Origin: Ceraceosorus guamensis
Taxonomy: Eukaryota; Basidiomycota; Exobasidiomycetes; Ceraceosorales; Ceraceosoraceae
Assembly (NCBI RefSeq): GCF_003144195.1
Contig: NW_020290038.1
Coordinates: forward strand, 1 to 64,000
Direction: 5' to 3'
DNA length: 64,000 nt
In this document: positions 55,321-64,000 of the stretch, piece after piece
Numbering within the stretch: the first letter of the stretch is position 1
How the letters are laid out: each line of letters begins with the position of its first letter
Position numbers and translations under genes: made by a program
The notes under the pieces: model-generated
The model's database searches: none
Told to the model about the DNA's origin: nothing
Seen by the model: the letters and a program-made list of their open reading frames with translations, nothing else

Positions 55321-56736
55321 ACACCTGCCTACTTGATGTCGTTGGAAGGCGCTCGTCCTCTCTATGCCTATTTTCTGCACTCTTCTCTTCCGAACACCCT
55401 TCTGATATGACCCCCCCCGCGCGCAATGGCGCCTGCAGACGCAATAGGCACGTTTTCCTCTTCTCGTTCTTTCCCTCTGAGATTTGGCTTCGCCCGCCGC
55501 TTCGAAGGGTCATCTTACTCATCCCATCCCCTCGCCCAACACCTCTTCCCTTCCGCCCTTCAATGCCTTTTCTTGGCCAATCTGAGCGCAATTCTTTTTT
55601 TTACACACGAAACATGCGCTGTGAAGCAAAAGATGTGTGTGGATGTGGTGAGCGTCGTGAGTGCGCATTCGATCATTGCGGACGTGTAGATTGAGTTCGA
55701 TCATGGTGGTCTGTGCATGGACATCAGCGTCTGTCCTGCCACACGCGCACATGTTGCCGATGATCATCCCAATACGCACGCCGTGATCTGTCCTGAGCCC
55801 GCGCTCGTCCGTCTCGGTGCAAGGATGCTGGGCCTCAACGGTGCTGCGACGGTTACATCACACTAGCGAACGGGGTGACTAATGAATATTGCGGATGATG
55901 ATCTTGAATGGATGAAGGGATGGTACAAGACAATGGTGTGATTGGTACAGGACAATGGTGTGTTTGCAGAGAAGCGGATGTCAGACTGAATGATCGTTGC
56001 GTATGACGACTTTGTGACACACCTAACGGCTATGATTATAGAATCTGTGGAATTTGGGGTTCGCAGTGAATGCTAGAACAAGTTGAGTGGTGCAAAGAGA
56101 ATGGGAAGCATAGCTCCACTCGCCAAGACTGGAGCGAGGCCCTTTCGCAAAAGTGTACTTCAGCCAAATTCGAAGTCCAAGAAGGATCGGACGGGCTGCG
56201 AAAGAGGTCTCGATTCCGGAGCTCGAATTGCGCGTGGTAGCAAGAGGTCAGCGTCCTCCTTGCGGCTGCCAAGCACTGCGCGGATCTTGCCTCGTTGCTA
56301 CGGCGTTGTTGAAGGGCAAGTGTCCCCCTGCGTGCGCATGCGCTACTCAGACTGCTCAGCGACACTCTCGTGCATGCATGCGGTACCGGTAGGTACACCT
56401 ACACAATTCAATTCGTGATTCACGATTCAAAAGATTCGTGATTATCGTGTGGAGTCAAACTGAGTGTTGAGTTCCTTGCCGCACTCCTACGAGCAGGCAA
56501 AGAGCGGCCACGTGACCTTCAAGCCGGTGTGCCTGTCCGTCATCTCTCGTGTCTCGCGACCTCATGTGTTCGTGATTACGCTTGTGTGCTTCGATCGTAC
56601 TTCGTCATTCGTGATTGTCATGCGACATCGATCGCTGGGAACCTCTGCGGTAGACGCTACTTGCCTCGTCACACCGACCCCGAATTCGCGAATCACATCA
56701 AGCCTGATCCGAGACTGAAGAGACATTATCGCAGAC

Positions 56737-56781
56737 CGCTTCTTTCAAGCGCTTCTTCCAAGCGCTTCTTCCAAGCGCTTC
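56737..56781. repeat. Tandem 13-bp repeat
   Basis: Three consecutive copies of CGCTTCTT(T/C)CAAG followed by a partial fourth (CGCTTC). It lies about 200 bp before the EOS1 start and just upstream of the TATA element, so it could hold repeated factor-binding sites. Confidence 0.88.
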
Positions 56782-56809
56782 GGGCCAGCTGCTTCTCACT
56801 CGAGTACCC

Positions 56810-56816
56810 TATAAAG
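56810..56816 (+). promoter_or_regulatory. TATA element upstream of EOS1
   Basis: TATAAAG on the + strand, 164 bases before the proposed EOS1 start, a plausible distance for a fungal promoter. No other TATA-like word is closer. Confidence 0.45.
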
Positions 56817-56979
56817 AGACGCAAGAAAGAAGACGCAGCATCCAGGCATATCCGACATGCCGCGGCGCTCACTTCCGCTCGTCTTCAGCCACTGAAGCTG
56901 CGGCTAGGCAAGCAGAAGCACAGTTTACGCCTCGATGACACCTGAAGAGTAGAGACGTCCGCGGCGTAGCCTCGCACCG

Positions 56980-59847
56980 ATGTCTACACGCATGGCATAT
57001 CCTCCCAACGAGGAGCTGGCAGCGCAACCAGCCTTTCGACGTCGAGACCCTACGCCAGAGGCTGACGCGAATCGAAGTGCACCAACGTCGATCAGCGCAC
57101 CTGTTTCCCGCAACCCTTCGTCGCTCAGCCTTTCGGCCCTCACTCTTAGCCTCTCGCGGCCCTCGGCACACGTCTTTCCTGCGCTGCCACAGCGCCTCGA
57201 CCGCGACCGCGATCAGCTCCGGACTCAGAGTCACAGTGATGTGGAGTCAGAGAGCCAGAGCGAGACGGAGGGAGAGACAGACACGGATTGGGAAGCTGAG
57301 ACTGAAGTGGAGGCTCATTCTGCAAGCGAGGCGGATTCTGATACTGCTGTGGAATTTTGTGCAGGGCCGCAGCATGCTCGCGATGGCATGCACGTGGTCG
57401 GAGAAGCTGGTCCATCCTCTTATCAAAGGATCAGGTCCGGTCAGCATAGCCCCGAGACGCCACGAGCCTCAGCCCAGAGCGCTCACTATTTTGGGTCGAC
57501 TGACCTTGCAAGGAAGGGCTCGAGGAACCTTGGTGATGAAAGAAGAAATACCACGTCTGCATCTGGCAGGAGCCCTCGCACCTCCTCCAGACCTCCTTCT
57601 CCAGGTCGAGATGCACACCTTGGTCGGCATGACGAGTCTATCGTCACCGACGCTGCTCGAAGAAACACGTTGGTCAAAGCTCGCCTCGCAAAATCCTCTC
57701 CTTTGATCGCAGCGACCGAGCTGTCCCCTCTCAGCACGTCTAGATCATTTAATGAAGCTTCGACGTCGAGCAGGGCTGAAGGAGAGGCTGGAGCAGAAGC
57801 CTCGCCGCGTGGCTGGAATCGCCATCGTGCGAGATCATGGGCGAACGACCCAGGTTTGGCTTTCACACCCCGAACGCCGAGAGCTGGATCCCCTGTACAA
57901 ATAGCCTTGACAAACAGCGAGGCTGGGCAAACTGGGGCGGATCTTGTCCGCGCCACTAGCGACAGGCGGAGGAGACGCGCAGGCTCGGGAAGCAGTAGCG
58001 TTGGTGCCATATCAGGCGCAACGACTAATGCTCCAACAAGCTCTTATTCATCATTGCAAACATCGGCGGCTCAGCCACGGAACTTTGCCGGGTCAGCGTC
58101 GGCGGCAGCACCTTCCTCAGCACCTACGCCTACCATTGCGCCTACAGGCGCAGCTACTGATGCGGATATCGCCTGGTTGGCTGCCTCCCTGGCGCAAGGC
58201 CTTCAGCACGCAGCCTCCTATCGGCATTCAGGTAATGTTGATGGATCCGAAAGCGCCAATGACAGAGTCTCATCGCCCTCAGGAAGCCCGCAAGCGCTTC
58301 GTGCTTTGCACGAGGTCACTGTTAGGACAGCGAATGGCAATGCGCGGAACGACTTGCGATCGTACTCGCTGCCGCAAAGCACGACGGCGATAGACGAGCC
58401 ATGCGATTTGCCGCCTCCGTACACACCAAGTCGACCAGTCACTCCGCCTAGGTCAAGTCGCACTTCCACGCAGTCGCACAGCAGAAATGTATCTGCACCT
58501 ATTGGGCTAGAACAGGGAGAAAGGGGAAGGGCTTGGCCGAGCACATCGCGCGGCGAGCGAATGAGCCCGCCCGGTGATGATGATGTGAGTGCGCCTCGTC
58601 AAAGCGGTCTTTCTGTTGGTCTAGCGCACGGCTGATAAGTATGCCACGGTGCGCTAGGGGCTCTCACCGCCATCGCCTCTTAGCCGGCCACTTCATCTCA
58701 CCGAGGTTGGCGATGAAGGAGCTGCCGCGCCTTCGGCTTGGGTTATGCGACGATTGCTACACCCTCTGCGTCTGCTTGCTGCGGTGCCCGGCAGTCTCGG
58801 CACCTTCTGGCTCCTGCGAAATGCAATCTTGTGTCTGATTGTCAATGGGTGTCTAATGAGCCCGCGCAGCATTCAAGTGGAAGGGCCAAGACAGCCTAGT
58901 GCCGCAGAATTTTTGGTCTCCACTCTCTGGGTGCGTGTGTGTAAGGCTCGCCCAAGGCAAAGTCGGACGCTGACTCGGCCGCTCAATGCTTTTCACAGAG
59001 TATATCGACCGCCTACCATGCTCTGTCATTCACCACGCTGCTGTTGCGCCGCTGGCTGGCTTACTATGCATTGCCCAGCTCCGTCATTCGCCTGATGGCT
59101 TTACAGGCCATCTGCTGGCCTCTCGTTCGACTCACATTGTTCATCTTCGGTCCACGGAACCCTGTAGGTGCCTGGGTTGTGATTGGCACGACCACCGCCT
59201 TTTCGGACACTGTGGCGAGATGGGTGACCAGCAACATCGCAGACGCTCCGGAAGACTTTGCCGGCCCGTCACTGACCGGCAGCGCCTCTGGAACAAGCAC
59301 ACCGACTGCGAGTAGCAGGTCGAATCGAAGGGCACGTCGGGAGCCAAGCAGACGCTTCTGGAGAGCCATCATGGGCGCCCCCAGCAGCCGGAGCGTGCTC
59401 ACTTCCGCCGATCTGAGCGGTGGGCTGGGCCAAAACGGTCCTTTGCCGACCTCTTTGAGCAGTCGCAGCGCTTTCACTGAGAGCGAATGGGAAAGCGACG
59501 CGGGCCTGCGCAGTGGAGGCGATGATACGATGGCAGAGACGGATTTGGACGATGATGCGGTGCTCTCTGCCGGTAGCGTCACCGACGATACATCTGCAGC
59601 TGGTCTCCGACGACGAAGGCCGAACCAGTCAGGAGGACCCGAGCGACTATTCAGGGGTATCTCGAGCGTGGGTCAGATACGTCGGCCGACCACTCAATCG
59701 GGACGAAGACATCGCAGCATCTCGTCGGGCGAACCGAGAAGAGTGTTTCATTGGGACGTCGCTATGCGTCGTAATGTCTTGCCCATCGCGCTTCTGGGAT
59801 ACGTCACCATGTGGACTTTGTTGGCGGATACAATGAAATCGTCCTAG
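56980..59847 (+). CDS. EOS1: N-glycosylation protein Eos1-like, with long disordered N-terminus
   Basis: Eos1 is an endoplasmic-reticulum membrane protein needed for normal N-glycosylation and oxidative-stress tolerance in yeast; its chemistry is unknown. Proposed exons 56980-58584, 58706-58930 and 58999-59847 give 892 residues. Residues 1-535 are Ser/Arg/Ala-rich and disordered, with SESQSETEGETDTDWEAETE and a PPPY motif near the end. The membrane part follows: FWLLRNAILCLIVNGCLM, then AYHALSFTTLLLRRWLAYYA, MALQAICWPLVRLTLFIFGP and VGAWVVIGTTTAFSDTVARW; the hallmark end is FHWDVAMRRNVLPIALLGY. The first intron ends in GAG, an unusual acceptor, so the fusion of the long N-terminus to the membrane domain is the least certain point. 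The alternative is a separate 551-aa frame ending at 58635, with EOS1 starting at ATG 58745. Confidence 0.8.
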
Positions 59848-60677
59848 GGCACCTGGCTTTTGTGAGCCTCGGTGCCCAGATAGATCTGCTCCAGTCTTGA
59901 ACGAACTGCGTGCCTTTGCTAGCGGCTTTTGAAGGCGTGTGCGAGTATGTAGCGGACACTCGAATCGTCTTGAGGTTGATTCGCGATTTTGAAGCTCTTG
60001 TGTTCAAGCTCGAGCTGAAAGGGACCTCTACCGCCACGAAGCCACACATGCTGAACCAGCACTCAAGACTCGTGGACTCGGGAGCGAGCGCTTGAGCGCG
60101 CAGCAGCAGGAGGTTGCAATTGCGCCGTTGCCCCGCAGACTGAGATGGCCGCGGCGCAATTGAGTATCCGAATCAAGAATCATATATATATATGCAGCAG
60201 CTGTTTACCATCACATGTCTATACCGGTATAGGTATTGTAGCATGCAGCAGCAACGAGCATGCAGATGCACCGCGGCAGGGATGAGCGACGCGCTGCTTG
60301 CTGCTGTCGAAGTGCAGGTTCTTGGCACGCGAGATGACCTGAAATGGCGCTTATCGATCGCAGTTCCCTCATTTGTGACTTTGATTCACATTGTGATGCG
60401 CCTTTCTGATCCAGATGCTCATCCCTCTCTCGTCCTTTTGATTTGGCAGCAACGGATTCGCAACGACATACTATCCGGTCTGCAAAAGCAGTCATGGAGT
60501 CATGACCTTCAAATCGTGAATCCGAAACTCAAGTCTCGAAGTAGTGACTCAGTCTGGCTCGCCAGCAGCAGCCCTTGCGTGGGCACATCAGCACACCTCA
60601 GTCGTCCTAGCTTGCACGTTAATCACAATTGACGCCCACAGCTGTAGCCGCTCGCTAATAGCGTCTCTGCGGTCATC
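59848..60677. other. Intergenic region between EOS1 and the universal-stress gene
   Basis: Contains a (TA)6 tract at 60182-60193, a 14-bp perfect palindrome at 60219-60232, and recurrent GAATC/GACTC words (60500-60550). No gene seen. Confidence 0.6.
60219..60232. repeat. Perfect 14-bp palindrome
   Basis: CTATACCGGTATAG reads identically on both strands. It lies 446 bp before the start of the universal-stress-domain gene and beside an AT-repeat. A binding site for a dimeric regulator is possible but not shown. Confidence 0.85.
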
Positions 60678-62654
60678 ATGTCTCAGCGAAACTCGCTCGA
60701 AGTGCCTGGTCAGCAGCACGGACACGCCATTGCTGCTCAGCACCAGAGTGGCTCCTCATCGCCGCTTTTCGGCACCAGTCCGACGCAGAGCTCAGGGCAT
60801 TTGCACAACCATCATCACCAACCTCGGCATCACACCGCATCTCCCGTCCACTCCATCCTACGATGTCCTCGAGGTTCAGGTCCGCATCCCTCCTCTCGAG
60901 CACCTTCTCCCACGCGCGCTATCATGATTGAAGGTGGTGGTACCAGCAGCGCTGCGAACAGCAGCTCTTCCAGTTCTCCTACACCCACACCTAGCAATGC
61001 CACCTTTTCGGGCGCATCATCTCCAAACGATAGCAAATCTTTTTCCCCAAATCGTTCACCTCGCACGTCGGATGGTCCTCTGCCAAACATTAGCCCAAGC
61101 ACCTCGCCCGCCCCGCACGCAGAGCAGTCCGTCTCCTTTGTGCCATCGCAGATAGCCGGCTCTAGTGGGGTCACATCGACCGCTCCTTCTGTATCTTCTC
61201 CGCTCGCACCCCACACTTCTTCCAACGTCTCGACAGCATCCTCACCGAGCGCCGTCAAGACTTCTCATAGGCCTTCCAGCAGCAGCGGTGGTAGCGGAGG
61301 TGCGATCAGCTTCGAAGCTAGAGGACGTTCGGCTGCGACAACGGGGATCAAGCTGCCCCCCAGAGCTCAGAGCGCCTCGCTGGGTGGCCTGAGCGAAAAG
61401 GGCGGAGCTTGGGAACGTAAGGTTGGGTTTGATTGCACGGAAGAGAACATCACTGGAGAATTCAGCTTCACGTTACAGGTAGGTAGACTTTTGAGACGCG
61501 CGCCTTCATCTGGGAAGCTACCATCGCGAGACGCCGCTTTCAGGGTGTGGACCTTGACATACTGGGCGGCTGATTTTGGCGATGGTCTGACCTCCCTTGC
61601 GTTGCACAGGTCAAGTCCAGAGGGTACAAGCGGACAAAGAACACGCGGACATTCATGTGCGCCATAGATGAGAATGCATACAGGTGAGCCGCCCCAAGCA
61701 CTCTGAAAGCATCCGCGTATCGCTTCGTCTGTAGCTGATTTGACTCTCGTGTGCGGACATAGTGAGCGTGCGCTCGAATGGCTCATGGAGTCCTTGGTAG
61801 AGGATGGAGATGAGATAGTCGCCCTCAGGGTGTTGGAAGGGGAGCCATGGGGTGCGTATTGCATTTGAAGCAGGCACTTGGTCCTGGGCTAACACGATCA
61901 CATACGTACCGCATCGCTTAGACATCGACCAAGATGAAGCCAGAGAAGAAGCTCGCGATCTCATCGACTCCATCGTAGACCTCAACGATGACGTTGAAGA
62001 GCGCAAGGTGAGGGCAGCGCATCGTCATGGAGACCTGCAGGCCGTGCGCCTTCTCAACCCCCGACTTCTCAATGCTTTTCCCAGATATCCATCGTGGTCG
62101 AGTTCGTCGCTGGCATGAGCGTCACCTCGACAGTTGTGCGCATGATACATGTGTATCGACCAGACAGCTTGACAATTGGCACGCGAGGCAAGACGATGAA
62201 CACGCTGCAAAAGATGCTGGCAGGAGCGACAATGGGCAGCGCTTCAAGGTGCGTTCGTAGCGTTCACGAAATGCAGGGGTTCCTCGATGACATATGCCGC
62301 GGCACAAAAGACTAAATTTTTCCCTTGATTTGTTGTACTCAAGAGAGTTGCTTTCGAGATCGCCTGTGCCTGTTGTCGTCGTCAGGCCAGAGGCAAAGGT
62401 CACCAAACATCGCAAGAAACGAGAAGCAGACCCGAAGAGGCGGTCTTACCATGATCTAGGTGAGAGTCGTCTACGAGCAGTGCTGGAGCCTGTCGAAAGT
62501 CACTGGCGATTCTGACATGATCGACTTTGCAGTGGCCAAAGCAAAAGCAGAGTCCTTGCCATTAAGCAGAGATGGCTCGAGGGATCATCACATTTTGGGC
62601 CATCGTCACTTCTCCAAGGGAGACTCGGGCGAGAGCGGCGCCAAGCCGAAATGA
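60678..62654 (+). CDS. Universal stress protein (UspA) domain protein
   Basis: Nucleotide-binding UspA-fold protein, a group often linked to stress and lipid signalling but with no fixed activity in fungi. Seven exons, 60678-61478, 61610-61683, 61763-61851, 61922-62007, 62085-62248, 62344-62459 and 62533-62654, close phase and give 483 residues. Residues 1-240 are His/Ser/Pro-rich and disordered (LHNHHHQPRHHT). The fungal-specific entry KVGFDCTEENITGEFSFTLQ leads into the domain: RTFMCAIDENAYSERALEWL, DGDEIVALRVLEGEPW, IVVEFVAGMSV, then the ATP-binding loop LTIGTRGKTMNTLQKMLAG with GSASRELLSRSPVPVVVVRP. The G-x2-G...G-S pattern indicates the ATP-binding subtype. A basic tail of about 75 residues ends the protein. 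Introns are 71-131 nt. Confidence 0.93.
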
Positions 62655-62759
62655 AGCGCCATATGTATGATACAAGTATCGACATGTGATGATTGTTGCT
62701 TGCCGTCATGAGTGATATACATGCATTGCATGGTCGAGAGGAGCTTCCTCACGTCGAAG

Positions 62760-64000
62760 CTAGTCGAGGTCAACAAAGACGCCGTTTTGTGCGTCAGTGC
62801 TGCGCCGCTTGCGAGCTGTCGAAGCACCCTTTAGCGGCTTGACGACTTGTTTGTTAGCAGCGCTCATAGCTAGCCGGATCATTTCCCTGTCTTCTGGGCG
62901 CTCGGCATTAGCGCTGCTGATCAAGCTCCTCGCAGTAGCAAAGGCCCAAGCTGGACAGACGGGGCGGTGTCGGCTACCATAGCGGCCCCTCCTACCAAGA
63001 GTGTCGTACCTGGAAGGATCGATTTGGCTTTGTGTGATCTGCAGGCTATGATTGCTCGGATCCAATAGTCGTTGGGCAAGCTGCACCTGCGTCACGAGGA
63101 CGAGTCGGAGGCAATGCTCTAGCATCCGAAGCGGAGAGCTGTCGTGTCCTAGGAAGCTGTAGGGCACGGTGAACCCCAGCGTTTCCCCTTCCGTCTGAGA
63201 ATCTTTCGCCGAAAAGAAGATGCGATAAATCTCCTTGAGAGCTGGAAGACCCGCCTCTTTCTCCGCGATTTTGAGAATGGTACGTTGAAGCTCAAAGCTC
63301 GTAGCCCTATTGCAAATGCGATGGGTACGTAAAGCGATGATGGCCGCTGGGGTGTCCTTGGCGATCAGACACGACCGCACGATGCTTTCCAAGTTTTGCG
63401 TCGTCACCCAAGCCGACGCCTTCGAAGGAGCTCCTCGAGTCTGGCGATGATGCGCTAGAAGCATATATGCCAACAAATTGCGTGGTGATTGCATGATATC
63501 AACAATCAGCTTTGCAGACTCCGCCAAGGCTTGATCTTGTAGCACCTCTTTGCTCAGTGCTACGTCTCCACCTCTAGGAAAGATGTTGTGGTCTTGCAGT
63601 CGACACAGCGGGCCAAACCATTCCGCCAAGATGGGTCCGTCCGAAGTCTTCTCCCTGTGCGTAGCGGTGTCCACTGCGATTTGTGATACCAGCATACCCA
63701 GTCTTTCCGAACGAGGGTACGCGATGGCCATGAACTGTATGAGGAAGCGTGCGGTGCGAGGAGAGAATCGCACGCCGTCCAGCCTGGCGTGTTGCAGGAC
63801 TTGCTTCACCGCTTCGACTCGTGCTCGCTTCAATGGTGCGGCGACTTTGATCCAATTGTAGTCCACTTCCGACGCATCGTAGTTTCCCCGTCGAGTCATG
63901 CGGCCACAACAAGCCTTGGCAAAGACTTCGTAAGGCAGAGCTTGTTTGCGGATTGTGACCGGGGCTTCTCCAGCGATGCCTTTCCGAGCCTGTATCTCGC
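62760..64000 (-). CDS. Unrecognised helical-repeat-like protein, 3' part
   Basis: An open frame runs from the right window edge to a stop at 62760, at least 412 residues; the start lies beyond the window, since the frame stays open upstream of the ATG at 63899. I do not recognise the family. The sequence is almost wholly helical, with repeated units such as VEAVKQVLQHARLDGVRF, NLESIVRSCLIAKDTPAAII and ALKEIYRIFFSAKD, in the style of PPR/TPR-type mitochondrial RNA-processing factors. A basic C-terminus (KQVVKPLKGASTARKRRS) follows. The PPR idea is an inference from texture only. Its 3' end faces the universal-stress gene at a distance of 105 bp. Confidence 0.8.
   Translation of the reverse strand, partial: EIQARKGIAGEAPVTIRKQALPYEVFAKACCGRMTRRGNYDASEVDYNWIKVAAPLKRARVEAVKQVLQHARLDGVRFSPRTARFLIQFMAIAYPRSERLGMLVSQIAVDTATHREKTSDGPILAEWFGPLCRLQDHNIFPRGGDVALSKEVLQDQALAESAKLIVDIMQSPRNLLAYMLLAHHRQTRGAPSKASAWVTTQNLESIVRSCLIAKDTPAAIIALRTHRICNRATSFELQRTILKIAEKEAGLPALKEIYRIFFSAKDSQTEGETLGFTVPYSFLGHDSSPLRMLEHCLRLVLVTQVQLAQRLLDPSNHSLQITQSQIDPSRYDTLGRRGRYGSRHRPVCPAWAFATARSLISSANAERPEDREMIRLAMSAANKQVVKPLKGASTARKRRSTDAQNGVFVDLD

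Larger units (their letters stand above)
55321..56979. other. 1.7-kb intergenic region before EOS1
   Basis: Probable RTS1 3' UTR at the left (T-rich near 55590), then unassigned DNA, recurrent GATTCACGATTC words at 56405-56460, a tandem 13-mer (56737-56781) and a TATA element at 56810. No gene seen. Confidence 0.55.

Overview
The window is nuclear DNA of a basidiomycete fungus, most probably an Ustilaginomycotina (smut-related) lineage. Directly visible support: intron-rich genes with short introns (mostly 55-130 nt), GTGAGT-type donors, CTGAC/CTAAC branch points and CAG/TAG acceptors; fungal gene forms (three-activity HIS4, YRA1, RTS1/B56, EOS1); and very long Ser/Pro/Ala-rich disordered extensions. 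The smut assignment is an inference from overall style plus recurrent intergenic GACTC/GAATC + GTGA words, and was not tested by any search. I see no transposon, CRISPR array, rRNA or convincing tRNA.

Layout, left to right. 1-5.1 kb: a (CA)32 microsatellite at the edge, ribosomal protein eS1 (RPS3A), an ambiguous 2-kb stretch, and the mRNA export adaptor YRA1. 5.1-9.8 kb: a gene-poor stretch with one AT-richer, protein-like patch. 9.8-21.1 kb: a large uncharacterised disordered protein (+), an MFS drug/polyamine-type transporter (-), 3 kb without a recognisable gene, and a second large uncharacterised protein (-). 22.1-28.4 kb: a tiny one-helix membrane protein, DPH2 (diphthamide synthesis), the spindle-checkpoint WD40 protein BUB3, and a secreted, probably GPI-anchored protein resembling truncated haemoglobins. 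28.4-30.8 kb: no gene, but a run of three inverted repeats. 30.8-45.9 kb: HIS4, a secreted S28 serine peptidase, ARP4 and the nucleotide-excision-repair nuclease RAD2. 46-49.7 kb: a divergent pair, a quinone-reductase-like MDR enzyme and a dienelactone-hydrolase-family enzyme. 52.3-62.7 kb: RTS1 (PP2A B56 subunit), EOS1 (N-glycosylation protein) and a universal-stress-domain protein, all on the + strand. 62.8-64 kb: the 3' part of an unrecognised gene (-) running off the window.

Most genes are unrelated housekeeping genes (translation, mRNA export, histidine synthesis, checkpoint, chromatin, repair, phosphatase control), arranged mostly as convergent and divergent neighbours; there is no obvious biosynthetic cluster. 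Exon structures below were built by hand and checked for phase closure. The most unusual items are the secreted globin-like surface protein, the hairpin cluster at 29.4 kb, the two large orphan proteins, and gene-model puzzles in RTS1 and EOS1. I found no clear evidence for a wholly new multi-gene system.
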